Shown here piece by piece: positions 9,450 through 17,782 of a stretch of 36,888 nt of DNA (position 1 is the stretch's first letter; each line of letters opens with the position of its first letter). Position numbers and translations under genes: made by a program. This DNA is from an uncultured Pseudomonadota bacterium. Its GTDB lineage: Bacteria; Pseudomonadota; Alphaproteobacteria; Rs-D84. A model generated the notes under the pieces. It ran no database searches and was not told the origin of the DNA. It worked only from the letters and a program-made list of their open reading frames with translations. The stretch is taken from NCBI GenBank assembly GCA_902795435.1, contig CADBLE010000004.1, positions 135,601 through 172,488 of the forward strand. The letters run 5' to 3'.

Positions 9450-10343
9450 TTATATCTCCAATTTATGTGTTGTTATTTTGTCTGTTGTGCGATTTACCAT
9501 TCCAATCAATGCGTTTCCAGGACCAATTTCAGTTAAATCTGTTATTCCCATATCAACCATAGATAACACAGATTCACGCCAACGAACACCATGTGTTATT
9601 TGATAAATCAAAGCGTCCTTGATTTCATTTACATTTGTCATTGGTTGACATGTTTTATTAGAAATAATTGGCACAATTGGTTCTTTGATTTCAATGTTAT
9701 CAAGTGCGGTTTTCATAATATCTGCAACCGGCATCATTAAACGGGAATGTGGTGGCACAGATAACGCCAATTTCATTGCACGACGCGCACCGTTTTCTTT
9801 GGCTATTTCCATTGCGCGTTCAATTGCATCATTATTTCCAGATATAACAATTTGACCCGGACAATTATCATTTGCAATATCACATATTTTTCCTGTGTCT
9901 TTTTCAGCTTGTTCGCAAACGGTCTTTAATGCGTCATATTCCAGACCCAAAATAACCGCCATTGCACCCTGACCCAATGGGACGGCATTTTGCATAGATT
10001 CACCACGCAGACGAACCAATTTTATTGCATCAACCAAAGATATTGCGCCCGCAATACACAATGCGGTATATTCACCCAATGAATGTCCCGCTACATAATC
10101 AGCCATTGGAATTTTTGCAGCGCGATACATTGCAACAGATGTTGCCAATATTGCAGGTTGAACATTTGCGGTCATTGTCAATGTTTCAATTGGACCGTTA
10201 AAAATAATATCTGACAATTTTTCGCCAAGTGCCGTATCCATTTCATCAAACACAGCGCGTGCATCAGCATTGTTTTCGTATAAATCTTTGCCCATACCAA
10301 CGGCTTGTGCGCCTTGACCTGGGAAAACATAAATAGATGACAT
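9450..10343 (-). CDS. fabD: Malonyl-CoA:ACP transacylase FabD
   Basis: FabD loads malonyl groups onto acyl carrier protein for fatty acid synthesis. The 297-residue protein has the oxyanion motif G-Q-G-A-Q near residue 10, the nucleophile in G-H-S-L-G-E (S88), the conserved arginine in the R-L-R-G segment (around 111-114), and the catalytic histidine in P-P-H-S-R (H199). AAAGGA lies five bases before the ATG and a very good promoter at 10370-10397 marks it as first gene of the operon. fabG follows two bases after its stop, so stoichiometric expression is likely. Confidence 0.96.
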   Translation of the reverse strand: MSSIYVFPGQGAQAVGMGKDLYENNADARAVFDEMDTALGEKLSDIIFNGPIETLTMTANVQPAILATSVAMYRAAKIPMADYVAGHSLGEYTALCIAGAISLVDAIKLVRLRGESMQNAVPLGQGAMAVILGLEYDALKTVCEQAEKDTGKICDIANDNCPGQIVISGNNDAIERAMEIAKENGARRAMKLALSVPPHSRLMMPVADIMKTALDNIEIKEPIVPIISNKTCQPMTNVNEIKDALIYQITHGVRWRESVLSMVDMGITDLTEIGPGNALIGMVNRTTDKITTHKLEI

Positions 10344-10369
10344 ATTTGTCCTTTTGTTCTTATGCTGAA

Positions 10370-10397
10370 ATTATAGAATATTAAAAGCAAAAATCAA
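10370..10397 (-). promoter_or_regulatory. fabD-fabG-mnmG promoter
   Basis: Minus strand: -35 TTGATT (10397-10392), 16-bp spacer, -10 TATAAT (10375-10370), inside the 62-bp gap after queH. Confidence 0.7.
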
Positions 10398-10405
10398 ATT
10401 TTATA

Positions 10406-10942
10406 TTATTTGCGAATAGAAAATTCACAGCCACAATAATTTTGACGATAAAAATCAGATTCGTGATTTATTTGCTGTCTTAATTGTTCGTTCCATTTTA
10501 TTGGTAAATATTTGATTTCACCGCATGATTCATTGGCGGAATTATCAACCTGAGATTGGTCTTTGTGTCGGGAAACACCAAATACAGATGCAATCGCATT
10601 ATAGCCATTTTTTATTGCATATTCACGGGCATAGCAAAAACGATAGGCAAAACATTTACTGCAACGCGCACCGCGTTCTGGTTCGGTTTCAAGACCCTTT
10701 ACATGATTTTTCCAATCATCATGGTTATAATCACCAACAATATATTTTACACCCAAAGATTCACAATATTTTATTTGTTCGGCAAGACGCTTTTGATATT
10801 CGGTTTCTGGGAAAATATTAGGGTTAAAAAACATAACGATAAAATCGTCTATGTTTTCAATTTCACCGTCTTTTAACTGTTTTATCGCACCGCAAGAACA
10901 TGGCGCACAACAAGACATTAAAATCAGTTTAATTCCTGACAT
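10406..10942 (-). CDS. queH: Epoxyqueuosine reductase QueH
   Basis: QueH (formerly DUF208) carries out the last step of queuosine synthesis, reducing epoxyqueuosine in tRNA; it is a non-homologous replacement for QueG. The 178-residue protein has the family cysteines: C-C-A-P-C near residues 11-15, R-C-S-K-C in the middle and Y-C-G-C near the end, expected to hold an iron-sulfur cluster and a second metal site. The R-H-K-D and E-R-G-A-R segments are also family-like. Its start overlaps the upstream Cys-rich gene by 14 bases, giving metG-orf-queH as one unit. Confidence 0.92.
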   Translation of the reverse strand: MSGIKLILMSCCAPCSCGAIKQLKDGEIENIDDFIVMFFNPNIFPETEYQKRLAEQIKYCESLGVKYIVGDYNHDDWKNHVKGLETEPERGARCSKCFAYRFCYAREYAIKNGYNAIASVFGVSRHKDQSQVDNSANESCGEIKYLPIKWNEQLRQQINHESDFYRQNYCGCEFSIRK

Positions 10943-11285
10943 TTTCGTTTGGGTCCTTGATATATTTCATTCTTAAAAATTTCACAATTTCTTTGAATTG
11001 TGTAATATCTCTGCGTTTGCTGAATTTTTCATCTATATAAAATTCATCAGATGCAAAACTTGATACACGACCATAAATAAATTTAGAAAACAACTTTTCT
11101 ACTTTTGGTGCGACTGTGCAAATTTCATTTTTATGTTTTGTGTGCAAGCAGCGATCATGATATCTGCATATATCACATGACATATAAAGGAAGCAATGTG
11201 TTGAATCACAATTCCACACATTTATTTTATGAATAGTAGGTTTTTCATCATTTAAGTGATAAGATTTATATTTTTGATTATCCAT
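10929..11285 (-). CDS. Cys-rich hypothetical protein between metG and queH
   Basis: Not recognised. The ATG at 11285 overlaps the metG stop by eight bases (ATGGATAA), the same coupling type as nth/ileS and sspB/recF, so it is preferred over an ATG at 11315 inside metG. The product has 118 residues. Six cysteines cluster in the first half, in the order C-x4-C, then C-x2-C, then two more, with nearby histidines; this suggests a zinc or iron-sulfur site. The second half is basic and helical. It overlaps queH by 14 bases. The tight coupling suggests a job linked to tRNA or translation, but that is inference only. Confidence 0.65.
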   Translation of the reverse strand: MDNQKYKSYHLNDEKPTIHKINVWNCDSTHCFLYMSCDICRYHDRCLHTKHKNEICTVAPKVEKLFSKFIYGRVSSFASDEFYIDEKFSKRRDITQFKEIVKFLRMKYIKDPNENVRN

Positions 11286-13263
11286 TAAATTCTGTCCCGA
11301 GTTTAGATTCTTCATTTATTTCATATAAACCAGAATCATCATCATTTACCTTTAATTCTGCACCACTGCAAAGCATACCGGCGCTTTCAACACCCGCAAC
11401 ATTACGTGGTTTAATAGGTTTTTTTGTTTGTGGAATAATTGCGCCAATTGGTGCAAATACAGCCAACATATTTTCATGAACATTTTTTGCCCCACAAACA
11501 ACATTGAAATTATTTTCACCATCAGTTATTGTGACAATATGTAAATCTTCGCGTGATGGGTGATTTTCGATTTTAACCACTTTCACAACCGTTAAATGTG
11601 GTGTGTTATCTTTTTTTACACAGAATCTTTCGATTAAAGATTTAACAGTGTCATCATCAATTCTTTCAAATAAATTTTCAGGAATTGTGAATTCTGTGCC
11701 GTCTGAAATACGTTTTTCAAATTCAGATGGCCATGATAAATCGTGTTTGTCCGTAAATATATTTTGCATTTTTTCTGCGGTGTTTGGTATGAAAGGTGCA
11801 GACACGCGTGAATAAAAATCAATCAATTGGAAACAATTGTTTAATACATGTTCTGCTTCTTCTAAATTGCCGTCTTTGACCAAAGCCCAAGGTGCTTTTT
11901 CAGTCATATATTCATTACCAATAGACCACAATGAACGCAGTGCGAATATTGCATTTCTGAATTCGCATTTTTCAAGTGATGATGTTAAATCATTTAATTT
12001 TTCGTTTATCTGATTTACCAATTCGGCATCAATAGAACCAGATTTTGGAACGAAATTTCCGAAATTTTTTGCTGATAATTTGCAAACACGTGAAACGAAA
12101 TTACCCAATATTCCATTTAAGTCTTTGTTTACAGTATCTACAAATCTATCTATTTTGAAATAATAATCATCTGTTTCAGGTGCAGAAGCCATCAAAGAAT
12201 AACGCCAAGTATCACTTGGGGCGATATCTATTGCCTGGTCCAAGAAAATTCCGTTTCCTTCGGATTTAGAAAATTTTCCATCTTCGAAATTCAGGAAATT
12301 CATAGATTTCAACATATCAACTGTTTTCCAGTTATCATGCATTGCCAATTCTTGTTCTGGGAAAAATACAGAATGGAATTTAACATTATCTTTCGCCATG
12401 AATTGTGCATAGAAACAATCTGGATTTTTCCACCATGTTGCCCAATCTTTATTTGCGGCCTGGGATATAGAAACATAACCCCATGGTGCATCAAACCAAA
12501 CATAGAAAACTTTGTTTTCATATCCCGGTTTATTTACAGATATTCCCCATGATAAATCGCGTGTAATAGATGTATCTATTAAACCTTCATTCGCCCAACC
12601 TTTTGCAATAGATGATGCGGTCTTTGACCATTTTGGTGCGTGTTCGTTTAACCAATCTTTCCATTCATCTTGCATTTTAGAAGCCAAGAAAAACAGATTT
12701 TTTGTTGGACGCATTTCAATATTTGTTGAACCTGAAATAGTAGAACGTGGGTTTATCAATTCAGTTGCTTCGTATGTAGAACTGCATTTATCACATTGGT
12801 CACCACGTGCCTTTTCATAACCACATACCGGACATGTTCCAACCAATTGTCTGTCTGCTAAAAACATATTATCATCAACAGAGAAAGGTTGAATTGTTTC
12901 ACGTTCTTCAATTAAACCTTGGTCATCAAGGCGTGTGAACAAATCATGAATTAAATTTTCTTGCAATTCAGTATGTGTGCGACCATAAAAATCAAATGAC
13001 AAATTGAAATCAGCCACCGCACGCAAATGTTTTGCATAATATTTATCATTATATTCTTTGACCGGCATATTTTCTTTTGCAGCACCAACGATAGCGGTTG
13101 TTCCATGTTCGTCTGCGCCACATATAAACAAAACATCTCGACCAATTGCACGACAAAAACGGGCATAAACATCACTTGGTAACCAACAACCAACCAAATG
13201 GCCCAGATGTAATTCCCCATTCACATAAGGTAATGCAGATGTAATCAGATATTTTTTGTTCAT
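11278..13263 (-). CDS. metG: Methionyl-tRNA synthetase with C-terminal tRNA-binding domain
   Basis: MetRS charges initiator and elongator tRNA-Met. The 661-residue protein has the HIGH box H-L-G-H (19-22) and a knuckle with two Cys pairs (C-P-V-C and C-D-K-C) that binds zinc. K-F-S-K-S lies near 327-331, then the anticodon-binding helical domain. From about residue 555 there is an appended OB-fold tRNA-binding domain of the EMAP/Trbp111 type (H-P-x-x-x-x-L, V-V-C-G-A-K-N, S-x-G-M-L-C-S). This long form is like the E. coli enzyme. GAGGG lies upstream of the ATG. Two genes are coupled downstream. Confidence 0.96.
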   Translation of the reverse strand: MNKKYLITSALPYVNGELHLGHLVGCWLPSDVYARFCRAIGRDVLFICGADEHGTTAIVGAAKENMPVKEYNDKYYAKHLRAVADFNLSFDFYGRTHTELQENLIHDLFTRLDDQGLIEERETIQPFSVDDNMFLADRQLVGTCPVCGYEKARGDQCDKCSSTYEATELINPRSTISGSTNIEMRPTKNLFFLASKMQDEWKDWLNEHAPKWSKTASSIAKGWANEGLIDTSITRDLSWGISVNKPGYENKVFYVWFDAPWGYVSISQAANKDWATWWKNPDCFYAQFMAKDNVKFHSVFFPEQELAMHDNWKTVDMLKSMNFLNFEDGKFSKSEGNGIFLDQAIDIAPSDTWRYSLMASAPETDDYYFKIDRFVDTVNKDLNGILGNFVSRVCKLSAKNFGNFVPKSGSIDAELVNQINEKLNDLTSSLEKCEFRNAIFALRSLWSIGNEYMTEKAPWALVKDGNLEEAEHVLNNCFQLIDFYSRVSAPFIPNTAEKMQNIFTDKHDLSWPSEFEKRISDGTEFTIPENLFERIDDDTVKSLIERFCVKKDNTPHLTVVKVVKIENHPSREDLHIVTITDGENNFNVVCGAKNVHENMLAVFAPIGAIIPQTKKPIKPRNVAGVESAGMLCSGAELKVNDDDSGLYEINEESKLGTEFNG

Positions 13264-13286
13264 TTAATGCCCTCTTTTTTACGAAT

Positions 13287-13307
13287 AAACGCCCAAAACG
13301 GGCGTTT
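13287..13307 (-). other. Hairpin between tRNA-Val and metG
   Basis: Perfect 8-bp inverted repeat AAACGCCC (13287-13294)/GGGCGTTT (13300-13307). No proper T run follows on either strand, so it may be a processing or weak termination site behind the tRNA, or a metG leader element. Promoter-like sequence specific to metG was not found. Confidence 0.4.
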
Positions 13308-13375
13308 ACAGAAATTCCCGCAATGTTTTGATAAAGATTATTTGTTCATTCGCATATTTATCTATTTTTTAATTC

Positions 13376-13452
13376 TGGTGGGTGGTATTGGGCTCGAACC
13401 AACGACCTCCACGATGTCAACGTGACGCTCTAGCCAACTGAGCTAACCACCC
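13376..13452 (-). tRNA. tRNA-Val (anticodon GAC)
   Basis: A 77-nt cloverleaf with encoded CCA: acceptor GGGTGGT/ACCACCC, D arm GCTCAGTTGGCTAGAGC, anticodon loop TTGACAT (anticodon GAC) and T arm GTTCGAGCC. Together with the tRNA-Val(TAC) at 36093 this covers the GTN box. Confidence 0.95.
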
Positions 13453-13475
13453 ATATCTTTTTTCAAAGCACAACG

Positions 13476-13503
13476 ATTATAACACCTAAATTTAGATTTG
13501 CAA
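13476..13503 (-). promoter_or_regulatory. tRNA-Val(GAC) promoter
   Basis: Minus strand: -35 TTGCAA (13503-13498), 16-bp spacer, -10 TATAAT (13481-13476), beginning 24 bp before the tRNA. It may also drive metG by read-through. Confidence 0.65.
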
Positions 13504-13527
13504 ATAAAAACGCCAAAAAACAAGATA

Positions 13528-13995
13528 TTATATGTTTTTCTTTTTTCTGAATTCATCCAAAGAAACAATGCGTCCATCATCAGGGACAGATTCAGGTTTT
13601 TCGTCCAATGGTAATTCTATATCATTATCAGGTGTTGTTATTGCCTGTTTGTTATGGAAATCCAATATAAAATCAACAGATGGGTCTTTGAATTCAACCA
13701 ATGCAGAAAATGGAACGCGGATAAAGAATGGACGTCCATCAAATGTCAATTGAACACCAAATTCTTTGTCAGATACATTCAAATTATTATAAGAATATTG
13801 TAAAACAATTGTAATCATATCTGGATATCTGATTCTTAAAAAATCAGGAACAACGACACCTGGGTCGCGGGTTCTGAATGTTATAAAGAAACTGGCATCA
13901 TCACCCAGCCCGTTAAATTGTGCGTGAATCAGTGCTTCTTTTACAACTGTTTTCAATGCATCATCTAATAATTGTTGATAGTTTATCTTAGACAT
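13528..13995 (-). CDS. sspB: ClpXP adaptor SspB, alphaproteobacterial type
   Basis: SspB tethers ssrA-tagged and some specific substrates to ClpXP. The 155-residue protein has an N-terminal dimer/substrate-binding domain (F-N-G-L-G-D-D-A-S-F-F-I-T-F, P-x-F-L-R-x-R-Y-P and a strand F-G-V-Q-L-T-F-D-G). An acidic, flexible linker follows. The C-terminal tail G-R-I-V-S-L-D-E-F-R-K-K-K matches the ClpX-binding peptide. The ATG overlaps the recF stop by eight bases (ATGTCTAA). The link to recF is probably not functional; it is one of several rearranged neighbourhoods here. Confidence 0.92.
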   Translation of the reverse strand: MSKINYQQLLDDALKTVVKEALIHAQFNGLGDDASFFITFRTRDPGVVVPDFLRIRYPDMITIVLQYSYNNLNVSDKEFGVQLTFDGRPFFIRVPFSALVEFKDPSVDFILDFHNKQAITTPDNDIELPLDEKPESVPDDGRIVSLDEFRKKKNI

Positions 13996-15076
13996 TTTGA
14001 TTCTCCGCTATCACTATATTACTTATTTCACCATTTTGGCAAGAAACAAATAACGCATTTGGTATATTTATGAAAACATTTTTATCAAGACCCGTGGCCC
14101 AAACCTGGGCATCACAATCGTTCAAATCTTGGAATAATTTTGTGCGTGCGTTGTTATCCAGATGTGCGGCCGCTTCGTCTAATAAAATAAGTGGTTTTTT
14201 CCCAGTTTTTATATGAATCAATTTTGCGTGTGCCAAAATTAAATCTATCAAAATAGATTTCTGTTGGCCGGTTGATGTTATGTGTGCTGGTAAATTCAGA
14301 TTTTTATTAAACACACCAAAATCAGATTTATGAACACCATCTATAACCATTTTATCGCCAACCAATTCGCGATTTTTTTTCAGATATTCAAAATAAATTT
14401 TTTCTGCGCTGGTTATATTGTTTTCTAAGACCAATCTTTCAACCATACCGTCAACAGATACCGCACCGCTTGTAAAGAAATAGTTTATTTCGCTGGCATA
14501 TCTGATTCTGTCCGCAGCAATTGCGACAGATGTTGCGGCGATTTGATTATCCAATGCGTCCAACCAATTATTGTCTGCACCATTTTTCAATGCGCCACCG
14601 CGTTCAGATAATAATTTATTTAAACGACTGATTCTGCCGATGTGTGATGGTTCAAAACTGGCAGATAATCTGTCAAAGAAAGTGCGTCTGTCTGATGCTG
14701 ATTCAACAAAAATTCTGTCTTCTTTCGGGGTCAGCCAAATCATACGCAAACATTTTGTGAGTTCTGTTAATGTTGCATTTTCATTATCTATTTTTGCGTG
14801 TCTGGTTTGTTCGTTTGGTGATAAATAAACACTGATATCTGTATCGTCTTGCAATGTAGCAAACACAGAAAAACCACCATCACCATCAAATTTAGATAAA
14901 TTTTGTATATCTGCACCACGCAATCCGCGTTCACCAGAAAGTAAAGAAACCGCCTCTAATATAGCGGTTTTGCCAGCACCATTTGGTCCGGTAATAATAA
15001 TATTTTTACAATTATCAATTTTGATTCGAGAACAAGAATGATTTCTAAAATTGGTAAGGGTAATTTGATTTATCAT
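13988..15076 (-). CDS. recF: DNA repair protein RecF
   Basis: RecF is the SMC-like ATPase that, with RecO and RecR, loads RecA at gaps. With the ATG at 15076 it has 362 residues, the usual length, beginning M-I-N-Q-I-T-L-T-N-F-R-N. Walker A G-P-N-G-A-G-K-T is at 30-37. The ABC signature-like region and Walker B L-I-L-L-D-E-A-A-A-H-L-D follow near the C-terminus. An open frame extends to 15181 but runs through tRNA-Cys and is rejected. No Shine-Dalgarno sequence precedes the chosen ATG, which is only seven bases after the tRNA 3' end; recF may therefore be translated from a processed leaderless message. recF is not next to dnaN or gyrB here. Confidence 0.93.
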   Translation of the reverse strand: MINQITLTNFRNHSCSRIKIDNCKNIIITGPNGAGKTAILEAVSLLSGERGLRGADIQNLSKFDGDGGFSVFATLQDDTDISVYLSPNEQTRHAKIDNENATLTELTKCLRMIWLTPKEDRIFVESASDRRTFFDRLSASFEPSHIGRISRLNKLLSERGGALKNGADNNWLDALDNQIAATSVAIAADRIRYASEINYFFTSGAVSVDGMVERLVLENNITSAEKIYFEYLKKNRELVGDKMVIDGVHKSDFGVFNKNLNLPAHITSTGQQKSILIDLILAHAKLIHIKTGKKPLILLDEAAAHLDNNARTKLFQDLNDCDAQVWATGLDKNVFINIPNALFVSCQNGEISNIVIAENQNV

Positions 15077-15083
15077 TTTTATT

Positions 15084-15157
15084 TGGAGGCCAGGGTCGGA
15101 ATCGAACCGGCATCCAAGGATTTGCAGTCCTCTGCATAACCACTCTGCCACCTGGCC
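15084..15157 (-). tRNA. tRNA-Cys (anticodon GCA)
   Basis: A 74-nt cloverleaf with encoded CCA: acceptor GGCCAGG/CCTGGCC, discriminator U73 (the tRNA-Cys identity base), anticodon loop CTGCAAA (anticodon GCA) and T arm GGTTCGATTCC. It lies directly upstream of recF on the same strand. Confidence 0.95.
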
Positions 15158-15170
15158 TTTACGTAAGGCT

Positions 15171-15199
15171 ATCTTAGGCAAAAAAGAATTTTATTTCAA
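15171..15199 (-). promoter_or_regulatory. Promoter of tRNA-Cys-recF-sspB
   Basis: Minus strand: -35 TTGAAA (15199-15194), 17-bp spacer, -10 TAAGAT (15176-15171). It is the only promoter candidate seen upstream of recF, implying tRNA-mRNA cotranscription. Confidence 0.5.
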
Positions 15200-15296
15200 C
15201 ATAAAAATTACAGTATCTGCATTTTTGTATAAACCGAATTTGTTCCTGTGTTTTTTGCCAGTAAAAACGGATATCTTTATAGACAAGAGAGATATA

Positions 15297-16619
15297 ATGA
15301 AAAAGATTTTTTTGTTTTTTGGATTATTCCCAATACATGTTTTGGCAAATACGCAAAATTGCGCAACCATGCGACATGTTCCAAATAAAGAAATTTCATT
15401 ACAAGAGATTATTGAATTAGGTTTATGTCGTAATCCGCAAACTGCATCTGCATATATGGCATTAAAAGCGGCAGATTATACTAAAAAAACATCATATTCG
15501 TATTATTTGCCATCTGTGACGGGACATTTTAACGGCGAAAGAAATCACACCGAACATGACGATTGGGATTACAGTGGTTCTTTATCTGTTTCATATTTAA
15601 TATTTGATTTTGGAAAACGAGAATCTGATTTTGCACAAAGTTTGGCAACATATCGTGCGGCGGGTTTTGATTATGATGAAACAATACAAAATTACATATT
15701 CTCATTAGTCGCGTCTTATTATGAATTATTGAAATCAGATGCAGATGTTAAATCTGCAAATTCTGCATTGACGGTTGCCCAGACGGCGAAGAATACGGCT
15801 GATAAAAAATACAAGGCGGGTGCCGTAGCAAAAGCAGATGTTTATAAAGCAGACACAACATTGGCGTCATCACAATTGTCATTAGAGCGTGCAAAAAATA
15901 ATCGTGAAATAGCCAAAGCAACATTATTGACCGCCCTATCGTTCCCGTCAGATGACGAAATAAAAATAAAAGATATGCCATCTTCGTTTGGTTCAGATGC
16001 AGAAAGTAGCGAGATAGAAAAACTGATGGATATTGCGAAACATAAAAGACCAGATTTATTGAAAGCATCTGCCCAGACCAGTGCTGCATGGCACAAAAGA
16101 AACAGTGCTTTCTTGAAAAATCTGCCGTCTTTTTCTGTGAACGGAACATTAAACAATAATGTAAACAGTGTGGGTGGGGTGTTTGACCATATAACCGATA
16201 AAACATCTGGCAAAATTGGATTCAGTGTTTCTATGCCTATATTTGCAGGTTTTTCTAATTTATATACCGCCCGTTCTATAAATGCAGATTATGAAAGTAT
16301 GAAATATAACGAAAAGCAAATTGAAAATTCTGCAATGATGGATGTTTTCAGTGCATATCAAAATTATAAAACTGCGAAAACAGTATTGGTTCAATCTGAA
16401 TCTTTGTTGAAATCTGCAACCGAAACAGAACGTGTTGTTTCAGGTATGTACAAGGTTGGACGCGCAACAATGCTTGATTGGCAAACCGCCCAATCAGAAT
16501 TGGTTGATGCACAAAAACAAAACAATTATGCGAAATATGATTTATTTGTAAAACGGGCATCGGTTGCGCTGGCGATTGGTGATATAAAATCAGGATTAAA
16601 AAACAATGGAAGAAAATAA
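15297..16619 (+). CDS. TolC-family outer-membrane efflux channel
   Basis: The trimeric outer-membrane channel of a tripartite exporter. The start is taken as the ATG at 15297 (AGAGAGA just upstream), which gives a Sec signal peptide (K-K-I-F-L-F-F-G-L-F, cleavage after V-L-A); an open frame from 15225 would bury it. The 440-residue protein has two outer-membrane efflux repeats rich in long helices (around residues 40-230 and 250-435). Typical sequences are S-A-N-S-A-L-T-V-A-Q-T-A-K-N-T-A-D and the L-L-K-S-A-T-E-T-E-R-V-V segment. It overlaps macA by 14 bases and heads a four-gene operon. Confidence 0.9.
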   Translation: MKKIFLFFGLFPIHVLANTQNCATMRHVPNKEISLQEIIELGLCRNPQTASAYMALKAADYTKKTSYSYYLPSVTGHFNGERNHTEHDDWDYSGSLSVSYLIFDFGKRESDFAQSLATYRAAGFDYDETIQNYIFSLVASYYELLKSDADVKSANSALTVAQTAKNTADKKYKAGAVAKADVYKADTTLASSQLSLERAKNNREIAKATLLTALSFPSDDEIKIKDMPSSFGSDAESSEIEKLMDIAKHKRPDLLKASAQTSAAWHKRNSAFLKNLPSFSVNGTLNNNVNSVGGVFDHITDKTSGKIGFSVSMPIFAGFSNLYTARSINADYESMKYNEKQIENSAMMDVFSAYQNYKTAKTVLVQSESLLKSATETERVVSGMYKVGRATMLDWQTAQSELVDAQKQNNYAKYDLFVKRASVALAIGDIKSGLKNNGRK

Positions 16620-17781
16620 AAAGCAATCTTTTATAGCAAGATTTTTCGGGTGGATTTGGCGCAATAAATGGTGGGTTGTTGTGTTGGTAATTGTGTTGGG
16701 TGGTTTATGTTGGTGGTTGTGTCCGAAAATTGGTTCTGATAAAAAAGATTTTATTGTTATGGACATTGTCAATGGCGACATTGTTCACACCGTAACGGCA
16801 ACGGGTGAAATTCAACCTGTGAATACGGTCAATGTTGGTTCCCAGGTATCTGGCACAATAGAAGATATTTTTGTTGATTATAATTCCAAAGTTAAAAAAG
16901 GTGATGTTTTATTAAAAATAGAACCGTCTGTTTTGCAATCAACCGTTGATGAAAGCAAAGCGCAACTTGAATCTGCGAAATCTCAATTAAAATATTATGA
17001 AAACGAATACAGACGAAATACATCTCTTTACAAAGACGGTTTTATTTCGCGTGCTGAAATGGAACAATCGCAAACAAATTATGAACAGGCCGAACAATCT
17101 GTTAAAAAAGCACAATATACATACGAACGCGCGGTAACAAATCTTGGCTATGCAACGATTACTTCGCCAGTTGATGGAACGGTTATATCAAGGAAGGTGG
17201 ACAAAGGCCAAACGGTTGCGGCATCTTTCCAAACACCTGATTTATTTGAGATAGCCGAAGATTTATCAAAAATGCAAATTGAAACCGCGGTATCAGAAGC
17301 GGACATTGGTATGATAAAAGAGGGTGTCCCGGTAAATTTCACAGTTGACGCATATCCAAATCAAAAATTTCAGGGACATATCCGGCAAATCAGATTATCG
17401 CCAACCAATGTATCAAATGTTGTTGTTTATACCGTTGTGATAGATGTTGATAACAGTGATTTAAAACTTATGCCGGGAATGACCGCTTTTGTAAATGTTG
17501 TGGTTGCAGAAGCGCAAGATATAAAAAAAGTGCAAAATTCTGGTTTGTTGATTCGTTCCTATAAAAATTTATCTGAAAATATCAGTAATGACATAAGTCC
17601 GAAAACACACCTTGCAATATTGCGGGACGGGAAACTTGTTTTTGTTCCGTACAAGAAAGGAATCACAACCCCAACAGAAACACAAATTATTTCATCTGAA
17701 ATTCAACCAAACGATAAATTGATTGTTGGGTTCGTTGGTCAATCAACACAAAACAAATCAACAATTCGGGCCAGACCTTAA
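16606..17781 (+). CDS. macA: MacA-like periplasmic adaptor
   Basis: This membrane-fusion protein links a MacB-type ABC transporter to a TolC channel. The 391-residue protein has a short cytoplasmic start and one membrane helix at about 24-40 (W-W-V-V-V-L-V-I-V-L-G-G-L). A biotinyl-lipoyl half follows (T-A-T-G-E-I-Q-P, V-G-S-Q-V-S-G). Then come a coiled-coil hairpin (about 105-170), the second lipoyl half (A-T-I-T-S-P-V-D-G-T-V-I-S) and beta-barrel plus membrane-proximal domains. The start overlaps the TolC gene. Substrate (macrolide, lipopeptide or other) cannot be told from sequence. Confidence 0.88.
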   Translation: MEENKKQSFIARFFGWIWRNKWWVVVLVIVLGGLCWWLCPKIGSDKKDFIVMDIVNGDIVHTVTATGEIQPVNTVNVGSQVSGTIEDIFVDYNSKVKKGDVLLKIEPSVLQSTVDESKAQLESAKSQLKYYENEYRRNTSLYKDGFISRAEMEQSQTNYEQAEQSVKKAQYTYERAVTNLGYATITSPVDGTVISRKVDKGQTVAASFQTPDLFEIAEDLSKMQIETAVSEADIGMIKEGVPVNFTVDAYPNQKFQGHIRQIRLSPTNVSNVVVYTVVIDVDNSDLKLMPGMTAFVNVVVAEAQDIKKVQNSGLLIRSYKNLSENISNDISPKTHLAILRDGKLVFVPYKKGITTPTETQIISSEIQPNDKLIVGFVGQSTQNKSTIRARP

Positions 17782-17782
17782 A

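Noticed and set aside
15077..15181. N-terminal extension of recF
   Set aside because: It reads through tRNA-Cys; RecF homology begins at the ATG at 15076.
15205..15233. Promoter for the TolC-MacAB operon (TATAAA at 15228-15233)
   Set aside because: The -10 is plausible but the nearest -35-like element is only 14 bp away; too weak to list.
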